Source: Micractinium sp. NFX-FRZ (lineage: Eukaryota; Chlorophyta; Trebouxiophyceae; Chlorellales; Chlorellaceae). From it: DNA of 64,000 bases. Under the pieces are notes generated by a model, which ran no database searches, was not told the DNA's origin, and worked only from the letters and a program-made list of their open reading frames with translations. Below, in pieces: positions 22,492 to 32,000 of this stretch (its first letter is position 1; the number at the start of each line of letters is the position of its first letter). The stretch covers positions 62,001-126,000 of the forward strand of contig JAPTJF010000045.1 in the NCBI GenBank assembly GCA_029339195.1. The letters run 5' to 3'. The position numbers and the translations under genes were made by a program.

Positions 22492-25400
22492 TCAAGGCAT
22501 CCCCTCGTGCCGCACCCCTGACAGGCCCCGCATCAAGGCAGCAGGCCTCTGGCGCAGGGACGAGGACAGGCGGCGCAGCGCCGGCCGCTTCTCAGCAAGC
22601 TCAAGATCGGTGGAGACAGTGGGGTTGTCTATCCATGCCAGAGGCATCTGCTGCTCCGGCCTGAGCGCATGTGGGCCTGACGAGGACCCCCGGCCTGCCA
22701 ATCGCGCCAGCCTGGCTTGCACGGCCGCTAGCTTTGCAGCGGTGGCGGCCGCGGCATCATCCAAGCTGCCTGCTGCTGCCGAGGAAGCAGGCATGCCTGG
22801 CTTCATGGCAGCCGGCGACGCTGCTGCGGGTGCGCCGTCTGTGAGCACGTGCACAGTGATGGGGGCGACGCCGCCCGGCGTGCCTGAAGCCAGCTGTTTC
22901 AGGCCTGTCCCCAGCGGGGCCTTGGCCCCGACCCCCCTTTCAGGGTCTGAAGTGGCCTCCTTTGCGGGCCGCCCCGGTTGAAGAGAGGCAGACACAGCCT
23001 TCTGTTCTTGAACGCGCAGAACAGCGTGCTCCTGGCTCCTGCGCGCCCTGCGGCGATAGAGTCGCACCACTGTCACTGCACGCCAGGGTCAAGGAGGGGC
23101 AAGAGAAGACAAGGCACAATGGGTCAGCTGAAGTTGTAGGCAGGGTGCGACTGGTGCATGCAGGCACTGATTGAAACAAGTGGCAGGCACCCATATGGAT
23201 GGGATTTTAACGTCAGTAGAGGCGCGTGACGCTCTCATGAGACGGATTTGGTTATGGAGAGTGGGAAAGGGTCAGCTACCGTGACCGGTTTCGCCCTTGC
23301 TGAAGGGGCTCATCAGACGGATGGTTGAGGATCGAGGTACTGCGGGCTTTGTAGGATGGTAGGCTTTGTGGTAATCGATTTATGGGTTCTCAACCGTGCT
23401 GGGGGTGGGGGGATGGGGTTGCAACCGACTCAGAAGAGTCACTCCTGGCCGATTGAGTCGAGACTGTCGCCCCCGAAGGACAGTCAAGTCTCGCTCAGCT
23501 GCAGCCTGCGCGGGGCGCGAGGCCGCGAATTTCACACGATCGGAGCCGGTCGTGCTATCCTGATTTTAATGATCAGGCGAACATATCGGAATGGAAGGAG
23601 GGGCGGATATGTGGGAGTGGGAGGTAGGTGGATGGGGCATATGCACATGGAGCTTCCCCCAGGCGGGACGAAAGCCTTGCAAGGCTGTGCAGGGCATGAA
23701 GCGCTAGCAGGCACAGTGAGCCAGGCAGCTGCGCAGGCATGTGCAGGCAGCGGGCACAGGCAGCAGCGCAGGGATGTGCGAGCAGCGGGCACTGGCGGCA
23801 GCGCTGGCATGTGCAAGCACAGCAGCTGGGCATTACCAATTGCGGGGATGGCGGCAGCAGCAAGCACCGCGATGAGGGCCACCGCCCATGTGGGGATGCG
23901 CCAGGGGATGCGCCGCTTGGGTGTGAAGTTCAGGGGCGCTCCATTGACCTCCACATCACTCGCCCGCACATCCCCAAACTGCTCAACGGGCCACACGCTC
24001 TGCGGCTGGGTCAGCACCAGTGTGGCAAGCTGCAGGGCGGCTTCCCGTTGGCTGCCGGGAGGGAACGTCACAGCCACCCTCAGCGCGACGCCGTTGTTAG
24101 GTGCGCCGCCTGGCGCATCCTCCACAGCCACCGCAGGCTGCTGGGACGCCAGGCCTGCTGCCATGGCTGCCCGCGCCAAGGCCGCCGCCACCTCTTGCTG
24201 CTCCCCCGGGGACCAGAGCAGCCGCCTGCCGCTGCTGCTGCCGCTGCCGTTGCCGCTACTGGCTCGGTACAGCATAAAGGTGATGGTGGGGCCGGGGGGC
24301 GGCGGGGACGTTGCTTGTGAATCAGTGATCTCCTGGGGCAGCTGAGGTGGGGGTGGTGGCACCTCGGGGGAAAGAGGGCACGGGGGTGACAGCTTGGGTG
24401 AAGGAGGGGGTAGGGGAGGCGGAGGTGGTGGGCGCAGAAGCGGAGGGGGTGAGCGAGCGTTGGGGTAAGGAGGTGGTGATGACGATACAAGTGGAGAGGG
24501 TGGTGGGGGAAGTGGAGGGCGTCGGGACGGCGGCCGTGGCTGAGGCGTAGGGGGCGGACGAGCAGTTGAGGTTAAGGGCGGGGGTGAAGCTGGGAGGACG
24601 GGAGAGGGTGGTGGGGGTGGGGGTGGGCGATGGGAGGGCGGTGGGTTTGAAGGTTTCGGGGGGGCTGGAGGCTGAGGCGGTGGGGTTGAGGGAGGCGGTA
24701 GCGGTCTCCCCGGCAGCGTAGGGGGGGCCAGGGGTGGTTGTAATGGCAGGGGAGAAAGCTTGGGTGGGGGTGGGCCTGGCGAAGGAGGGCGCGGTGGAGA
24801 TGGACTTGGCACAGGGGTGCGGGATGAGGGAGGGGGTGTGAAAGGTGGCTGTGGGAAAGCATGTGGGGGCGACGGCGAGAGTGTTGGCGGCCGTGGCGAA
24901 GGAGAAGGTGGGCGTAGTGAAGGCGACGGGGGTGGAGAAGGACGTGGGGGCGCAGGAGATGGCGGGTGCAGAGAAGGCGGGCGCGGCGAAGGCGGTGGGG
25001 GTGGGGAAGGAGGTGGGGGCGAGTAAGAAGGCGGGCGCGGGGAGGGTGGTCGGGGCGAGGGTGAAGGCGGGCGCAGCGTAGGCGGTGGGGGTGGTGGCGG
25101 AGGTGGGCGCGGAGAAGGCGGACGCGGCAAAGGCGGTGGAGTTGGGGGAGGAGGGGGCGAGGGTGACTGTGGGCGCGGGGATGGCGGTGGGGGTGGGGGC
25201 GAATGTGGACGTGGAGAAGGCGGGCGCGGGGAGGGCGGTGGGGGCGAGGGTGAAGGCGGGCGTGGCAGGGGAGGCGGGGGTGGTGGTGGTGGGCGTGGGG
25301 AAGGAGAAGGTGGGCGTGGCGATGGCGGTGGGGGTGGGGGGGGAGGCGGGCGCGGCGAAGGCGGTGGGGGTGGGGGGGGAGGCGTGGGCGAGGGTGAAGG

Positions 25401-26426
25401 CGGACGCGGTGGTGGGGGCGGTGGTGGGGGGGGAGACTCTGGCGGAGGAGGTGGAGGCGCCCACGCAAAGGTCACTTCGGTCAACGTCAGCCCTGGGAAC
25501 CGTGCAGGTGGCCACACCTTCTGCGGCTCCGTCTTCAGGGTCGTAAACATTGCCTGAGCCGCTGCAATGTCCTTGGCGCCATCTGGAAAGTGGAAGATGT
25601 TGAAGAATCTGTTGCCGATGGGGACTTCTGGCAGTTGTACGAGACACTCGCGTGCGCCCGCAGCTTTGGCCGCCACATAGAATGCTTTATGGACTGCGTC
25701 CTCGAACTGCCAGGTGTAAACGCTGGCGTCACTGAGTTCGAACCTGTACCCAACCAGTCCCCCCGCCCTGGGACACCACCGGATAGTGTAGTGGTAACCG
25801 ATGCGAAGCTATCTGCCAGGAGACCGGGGTTCAAGTCGTGCTGATGACTTGACTCAAGTGGTACGGTTATGCCGGAAGGATAATGATACATCATCGTAGC
25901 TGGGCCCTCCTAAGGATTGACGTGTTACGCCATACCCTGTATGATAGTCTTCGGACTTGATAGGAGGGGGCAACCAACGGAAGCCTACCGATAGGAGGCC
26001 TTTACCACGTCCCAGTTTCGTCAACCCACGCCTAAGGGAGTACATTTCCTTTCCTTTCCTTTTACCCAACCAGTGCCCCAAGCTTGTATCTGAAAGGCCA
26101 GGGGGTGGGTGGAGGAGGCAGAAGGGAGGGCGTGTTATCGTGCACACGAGTGGGTTGGGTGGGAGGGAAGGTGGCAGGGCGCCAGTTGTGCACAGGGCGG
26201 GGCAAGCGTGCGGGGATGACGGTGTTGTGGTGCTGCCCAGGCGCGTATCCCAGCACTAGCACAACACGTGCCAGTGATCCCAGCTGACGTCAGCACACTC
26301 CCAGAGCACAACCCTGGTGCCGCCTCACCCAAACATATCGAGCTGCGCCTCCGCCAGCTGCGCGGTCCCAAGGAGCAGGAGCGCCACCGCCGCCCATAGT
26401 CGCCCACTCCGGCTCCCAAAAAGCAT
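22492..26426 (-). CDS. Proline-rich single-pass membrane protein B, carrying a SINE-derived intron
   Basis: Exons 26329-26426 (signal peptide [20 protein letters not shown]), 26066-26089, 23837-25767 and 22492-23075 join in frame to 878 aa. First ectodomain module [16 protein letters not shown]...[19 protein letters not shown]; then more than 300 residues of [16 protein letters not shown] repeats typical of Hyp-rich wall proteins; a second module of the same type (TITFMLYR...[19 protein letters not shown]); one membrane helix ([20 protein letters not shown]); and a cytoplasmic tail with DPERG and [12 protein letters not shown] shared with paralogue A. A SINE lies antisense inside the first module. 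Unspliced it gives an immediate TAA; spliced 26065 to 25768 the frame is restored with a short duplication (LVG). Function unknown; it may link wall and plasma membrane. Confidence 0.75.
24300..25450 (-). repeat. Extensin-like Ser-Pro repeat array in membrane protein B
   Basis: About 1.1 kb of degenerate short repeats encoding [13 protein letters not shown] units on the minus strand. The opposite strand and other frames also stay open across it because of the composition; they are not separate genes. Confidence 0.85.
25747..26074 (+). mobile_element. tRNA-derived SINE (SINE-1) with 12-bp target-site duplication, inside an exon of protein B
   Basis: TACCCAACCAGT flanks the element exactly (25747-25758 and 26063-26074). 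The insert, 25759-26062, has a tRNA-like head: an A-box-like TAGTGTAGTGG at 25784-25794 and a B-box GGTTCAAGTCG at 25828-25838. An unrelated body follows, then a tail CACGCCTAAGGGAGTACATT ending in repeated TTTCC. The TSD, RNA polymerase III boxes and simple-repeat tail define a SINE. Its 3' end matches SINE-2 at 44546-44939. It is antisense to the host gene. Confidence 0.88.
25768..26065 (-). other. Probable SINE-derived spliceosomal intron
   Basis: On the host strand the junction of the target duplication and the SINE tail makes the donor GG|GTAAAAGGAAAGG. The SINE head supplies the acceptor GGTGTCCCAG|GGCGG. Removing these 298 bases rejoins the host frame (phase 2 to phase 2), adding only a few Gly codons and a second copy of the duplicated target. 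Expression evidence is needed. Confidence 0.6.
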
Positions 26427-27487
26427 TCTTCGGAGGCACGAGGGCACAACCCTACAGCTGTGCTGCTTCGCTTTTGTGGGGTTACAGTCTGATTAAAGCT
26501 GAGGGTCTGAGCCCGAGGGCCCGAGTGGGGCAGCCCTCGGGCCACTGGGGGTTCCTCGCCGGTCTCGGGGCTGCTCCTGTGCTGTCTCAGAGCTATTCTG
26601 GAACTCCCCCCCTGGAACTCAATTGTAACGAAGGCGACTGAAAAATGCGGCTGCCTGCGCTTCCGGTTGCTTTCCGCTCCCCGAGGGCGTCGCCAGCTGG
26701 AAAGCCAGCTTGGCAGCGCATCAACTGCCTGCGCCTTCTCAGTTGCGCGGCCCAATTGCGATTATACCGACTCCGACAATGCCGACGCCTTTCGTGGTCG
26801 CCAGCACGGCCGGCGCTCACAGGTGCCTCCCCGCCTCCCGGCTGCGCCGCCTCCCGCGCCCTGGCCGACCGCCAGCACCCGAGCCACCTGCAATGGCGCC
26901 TGGCACTGAACACAGTAGGCTTGAAATGCACATGTTCAAGTTGGGGTGTTTCAGACCGCATGCCAGTCTTCGCGACAGTATGCCGGATGCGCATGCACCA
27001 CCTGGCCTTGCAATCGAGGGTTGATGTATCAGGAGGAGGAGCCCGGCGGGGCTGCCCCGCAGCCCGAGGGTGCCCAGCCGTCCTTCAGAGTACGCACACA
27101 GAGATGGGCTGCTCTCTTGCACCACGCCTTTCCACGCCTTGTGCTGGGCCCCAGCCGAGCACTGCCAGATGGAGCAGCACCCGGAGTGCCTGGGCACCTT
27201 GCCGTGCGCAGCGCGCCGCGTGGCCGTGCATTACAGGTCAAAACGGTAGCGACTGGGCAGATGTGGGTGGCGCACAGCTTGAGTATGGGGCGCAACAGCA
27301 CACCATGTGCTTGCGAGGGCAGCGTCTACAGCAAGGGCTAAAGAAGGTGAAGCAGACGGATACGCCCGTGGGCATGGGTTGAGGAAACCGGGCGTGGGTT
27401 GAGGAAACCAGCGGAGGTGCGGGCCCCCTGTCGGGCCCCCCGCTGCTGGCTACCGGAGAAAGGAGCAAGGGCCTGCCACCTCAGCTG
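26427..27487. other. Intergenic; promoter of protein B
   Basis: No gene supported although several frames are open. It contains an exact 10-bp inverted repeat (GCCCGAGGGC at 26511-26520, complement at 26533-26542) and the CTCCCCGAGGGC...CTGGAAAGC block at 26677-26705 shared with the paralogue's upstream region. Confidence 0.5.
27231..27235 (-). terminator. Putative TGTAA polyadenylation signal
   Basis: Minus-strand TGTAA about 250 bases past the stop of the SRPBCC-fold gene at 27488. Confidence 0.5.
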
Positions 27488-28374
27488 TCAGCTGTCAGCG
27501 CCCGCCTCTGCTGCCCGCTTCAGAGCCTCATTCATGGCCACAAACCCGGCCTCTGTCGCCTCGAGCATGCCGCCTAGCACGGGGATCAGCAGCCCGCTGA
27601 ACCGCTCCCCGTGCACAAAGCGGCAGCCACCGGTGCCTGCAGCGCCTCCTGCTGAGGCGGCGGCGCTGGCGCCAGCTGGCGGGTCCACTCGGAAGTAGTG
27701 CTCTCCCGAGAAGAGGCCCGGGATGGGCAGGCTGCCCCGCCAGCGCAGCTCCTTGCCAGGGGAGACTACAGGTAGGGGTGGGGTGGAGAGGGGAGGGGGC
27801 GGCCAAGGAAGGGTGTGCTCATCAGATCAGCTGGCGGCCTGGGGTGGCGAGGCGGCACGTGGGGCGGCTCAGGTAGCAGGCAGCCAGAGAGGGTAGCTCT
27901 TGGCGTACCGTAGGCAGGCCTCTGGCAGCGGCAGCAGCAAGCGGCCAGCAGGCGGCACCGTGCAGCCCGCTTACCACAGATCAACGTTGGCTTGAAGGTG
28001 GCTGCACTCTTGCCGGGCGGCGTGACGGTGACAGTGAGCCTCTGCCCTTCTGCCAGCTGTCCTTGGAACCCAGTAATGAATGGATTCCAAGTTGATGAGC
28101 CCAGCCCGTCTGCCGTCAGCACCTGCCAAACACGCTCCGGCGGCGCGGCAATGTCAATTGACGTCTCGATGCTGCGGCTGAACATATCTTGGCAAGCTGC
28201 ATGGGTGTGGGGTTCCAGAGTGTGGGGCAGAGGGCGTCGATGAGCGGTGCAAAGCGGGCGGGCCGCGAAGGGCGCAGCGAGTGGCTGGCAGGGGCGGCGG
28301 GAGGCGGCAGCTGCCTGCCCTGCGGGGAGGCGGGAACCCTGCTGCTGTCGCGGCTGCACTGCAGCGCTCATCAT
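27488..28374 (-). CDS. SRPBCC/START-fold protein (polyketide-cyclase-like), possibly organelle-targeted
   Basis: Two exons, 27975-28374 and 27488-27765, join G|TC in frame to 225 aa. An Arg/Ala/Gln-rich N-terminus (MMSAAVQPRQQQGSRLPAGQ onward, about 65 residues) looks like a plastid or mitochondrial transit peptide. It is followed by the fold's typical opening SIETSIDIAAPPERVWQVLT, then STWNPFITGFQGQLAEGQRL, KELRWRGSLP, LFSGEHYFRV, a Gly/Ala loop, CRFVHGERFSGLLIPVLGGM and a long C-terminal helix. These match small helix-grip proteins that bind hydrophobic ligands; the ligand is unknown. The ATG at 28374 is the first before the putative transit sequence. Confidence 0.85.
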
Positions 28375-29042
28375 GTGCAATAACAAAGCAGCCTTTCACT
28401 TGCCTGCGCGCCTTGGATGCCCACGGGAGAGGGACGCGGTGCGGCGGGCAGCGCAGGCGCGGGCACGTCTGGTTGCAGAGTAGTTCAAGTGAACGTTACC
28501 TGAACATTACAAACGGCGCTTGCAGTTGCCGGCACCGAAGCTCGTGGAGGCGGGGCATGCGCTGCCTTGCCCGCCGGCCGCGCCGTGCTGAGCTGTACTG
28601 CGCCGCAGCACCTCGCTAATAATATTCGCACGGCCCTTCTCCTGTCTCCCACTGCATCTATGCTCCTCAATCACATGTGCTTACAACTGAGCACGCTGTT
28701 CCTGTACTTGAGGAATGAACAAACGCACCGAGGGGTTCCTGTTGCGGGCCAGGCAGCGGCAGCAGCAGTCGATGTCGTGGGCGGGGTGCCGCCGCAAAGG
28801 GGGGATACGAGCAGTGGTGAAAGGGGGGTGGATGTCAGGTCACAGAAACGAAGCGAAGGAAGACAACGAAAACAAAAGAATAGAGCAGTAGGGAGAGGCG
28901 ATGTCGTCAGTGTGTGTTGGGACAGAGTTTTCAGGCTTCACCGAGCGCCGTCCGTCTTGCGGCTCAGGCCGGCCGCCCAGCCGCTGCTGTCACCCTCATT
29001 ATTTCTTCCTTCCCTGCACAGGGGGAGGTCGCAAATGAATAG
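28375..29042. other. Intergenic between SRPBCC gene and Cys-rich gene
   Basis: Upstream region of the SRPBCC gene and 3' region of the Cys-rich gene. No gene or recognised element apart from a minus-strand TGTAA at 28681-28685. Confidence 0.6.
28681..28685 (-). terminator. Putative TGTAA polyadenylation signal
   Basis: Minus-strand TGTAA about 360 bases past the stop of the Cys-rich modular gene. Confidence 0.45.
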
Positions 29043-32000
29043 TCAGATTATGTGTGCCACATCCAGTGAGAACGCCAGCAGCAGGACCGAGCGCTGCACC
29101 TGACTCTTGCCCGCAGCCTCTGGTTCCCCACAAGGGGGGCCATGGGCGTGCGGCTTCCACCGGCACCCGCGTCGGCTTGCGTGTACTCGCCTCGCTGTGC
29201 TGGCCATGCCACGTCATGCCATGAGGTGTGCCGCAATGTGTTGTGACAGAGGCGGTTCTGCCACCCGCCACCTCCCAGCTTCCCTGCCACCCTAAGGACA
29301 ACACGAGTCCAGGCGCCGCGTGCCGAGCTCACCGGTGCGGCGCAGGTGCCGGCCACTTCGCTCCATCCAGTCTTGCAGGTGTCGCAGCGGCAGCCGTCGG
29401 CATTGAACTTGGAGCAGTTGGGGTTGGCCAAGTTGCACTGCACCGGAAGAAGGGAGGGAGAGAGATGTGGGAAGGACTTCATGAACACAAGAGAGAGGAA
29501 AGAGTAAACAGTTTGCAGTTGCTCTGCTGCGAGGGAGGTGGCGGTGAGGTTTAAAGCAGGAGTGGTGGGCCAGGTGGGCATTCAATCAAGCAAATAATAT
29601 TGCTTGATATTATTGATAATTGATAATCAAGCAAATAATATTGCTGATTGATTAATTGTTGCGCCTTGCATTGCTGATGAGGATGGGGTGGGACGGGTCG
29701 CACCCCAAAGCCCATTGGGCTGGCTGCCAGACTCGGGATGAGATCGATGGCCGGTTCGGGCTGGTCGTGACACATGCGCAGACCTCTGCCCCAGCCAACT
29801 GCCCCCTGATTAAGGCCCCCGCCCATCCCTCCCCCCACCTCACCTCGCACTTGCCCTGCTTGAGCAGGAAATATCTGAATGTGTTGAACGCGCAGACGCG
29901 GCAGGAGCAGTCGGCGTTGTACGTCTCGCAGTTGGCAATGGCGGGGCACTGCAGAGGCCAACGGAGAAGGGCAAAGTTGATGGTCAGCGTGAGGCAGGCA
30001 GGCAGGCACAGGGGCTGTGCGCTTGCATGGCTGTGGGCGGGGCGGCAGCAAGTGCACAACTTGTGGAAACTGTGATGCTGCTGCTGCACCCAGGCCTGCC
30101 ACTGGGTGCTCAATGCAGGGCAAGCGGGAGGGTGGCCTGCACACTTCACCTCTGCCCCTTCAAATTCACACACACACACATGTGCCGCCCCGGTGGCCGA
30201 CCACAGGCAGGCTCAAATGCGACCACTGATCTGGGCACTCACCGCCTGGCACTCAGTCGTGGTGATGGTCGTGGTGTTGCTGCCGGCCGTGCCGTTGAGG
30301 GCCGTTCCATTGACGGGGGTGGTGTCATTGCCCGCAGTCACGTTGACGGTGACTGTGGTGATGTTGAGCTTGAATCCAGAGTCGCACAGCGTGCACGCCT
30401 CGGTGGTGCACGTCGCGCAGTTCTTGGCGGTGCAGGGGGTGCGGCACTTGCCCTGCTCAAGCGTGTACCCGTCGCACTTGGTGCACTGACAGTTGTCGTC
30501 GTAAGTGGAGCAGTGGGGCAGGGGCGGGCACTGCAGGGGTGGGGCGGGGTGGGGTGGCAGGGGTCGCGCGGGCCGGAGTGGGCAGGGCGCGTTAACGAGC
30601 TGGCGAGCAGGCGCAGGGCGTGGGTCGCAGTTTTGGATCGACACAGAGTCAGCCTCCCACATGCAAAACCACATTCAAGCGTTGGGCTGCTTGAAAGCAC
30701 GGCACCTGCCCTGTGCCCTCACCACGACCCTGTGAGGCCACCGCCAGTGCCAGCTGCTAGCAATTTGCACGATGCGCAAGGCCACTGCCAGTGCCGGCTG
30801 CCAGCAACTTGCACGCCGCTGCAAGGCTACCGCCCGTGCCAGCTGCTAGCAATTTGCACGATGCGCAAGGCCACTGCCAGTGCCAGCTGCCAGCAACTTG
30901 CACGCCCCTGCAAGGCTACCGCCCGTGCCAGCTGCCAGCAAGCCTGCCCACCTGGCAGCGCGACTTGGCCCGGAAGGGGGCGGGGGCGGCGGTGGTGAGC
31001 TGGTAGGGTAGCTGGCAGTCGAGGCACTCGCACTCCAGCACGCCGTCGGTGCTGCTGTTCTTTTGGGGGAAGGCCTTGCAAAAGGGGTTGGCGCACTGCA
31101 GGAGGGGTGCAGAATCAATGAATGATCAAAAAGAAAAACAGATACCCATTAAATCAATTAATGGGCCTCTGTCAGTTCTGGGGTGGTGCAGAAGGGGTTG
31201 GCGCACTGCAGTTGGGGGTGCAGGATTCGTGGGCCTCAGTCAGTGCTGGGCTGGTGCAGAAGGGGTCGGCGCACTGCACACGCCCAAGGCGGCAGGATGC
31301 AGGGTGCTGCTAGTTCCGGCAGTTTGGGTCCCACAGCCCCGTACTTTATTCCCGCCGAGGGAGTGGGGCCAAGCCTTACTTGAGTGAGAGAACCACAGCT
31401 GCCAGCTGCCAGGCCCACTCACCGCCAAGCACTTGTTGCCGCTGAGGTAGTGGCCGGGCTTGCAGAAGAGGCAGGTGCAGCCGATGGCGACGCGGCAGTT
31501 GGGGTCGTTCCAGTTGGTGGTGTTGGCGCACTGCGGGTGCAGGGTGCACAGGTGATCAAGACAAGACAAGGGTGCGCACGCAATTCCAGCTGGTGGAGCG
31601 ATGCCAGAGTGCACATCGCATACTCGATTACTGGCATGAGCGCGACCGGGGAGCAAGCAGGAAGTGGCCTTGAGGGCAAGGCGCGGGTGCAGCTTCACGT
31701 GAAGCAGCAGGGTGGGGCCAGGCAGGCTTCCCGCCGGCGGCACAGGCGGCTCCCACTCACCCCTTGGCACTGGCCCTTGTTGAGGAGGAAGCCGGGGTCG
31801 CAGGCGGTGCACTCGCACTTGTTGTTGACGGCGGTGCAGTTGGGGGACTTGGCGCACTGCAGGGGGAGAATGGCACAACATGGTGAGGCTCGAGTGAGTG
31901 CACATAAACTGGTGCGGGCAGAGATACGGCTGGGAGCCGTGATGCTGGCGGTGGCGGTGCAGCGGCCGCCTCCCAGCGCTGTGCGCGAGGTGGATTCACG

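Noticed and set aside
23356..25546. Long plus-strand open frames opposite the proline-rich gene
   Set aside because: They are Gly/Val-rich shadows of the Ser-Pro repeats. The minus strand has signal peptide, membrane helix and consistent splicing.
25777..25850. A functional tRNA gene
   Set aside because: A- and B-boxes are present but no full cloverleaf or acceptor stem was found, and the target duplication shows it is a SINE head.
26430..27487. Several overlapping open frames between protein B and the SRPBCC gene
   Set aside because: No splice-consistent model, no motif, and frames are open on both strands as expected from GC richness.
30736..30942. CRISPR array
   Set aside because: Units are contiguous tandem repeats in a eukaryotic intron, without unique spacers or nearby cas genes.
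29648..31100. Plus-strand open frames across the Cys-rich gene
   Set aside because: They are antisense to exons whose phases and Cys patterns are fully consistent on the minus strand.
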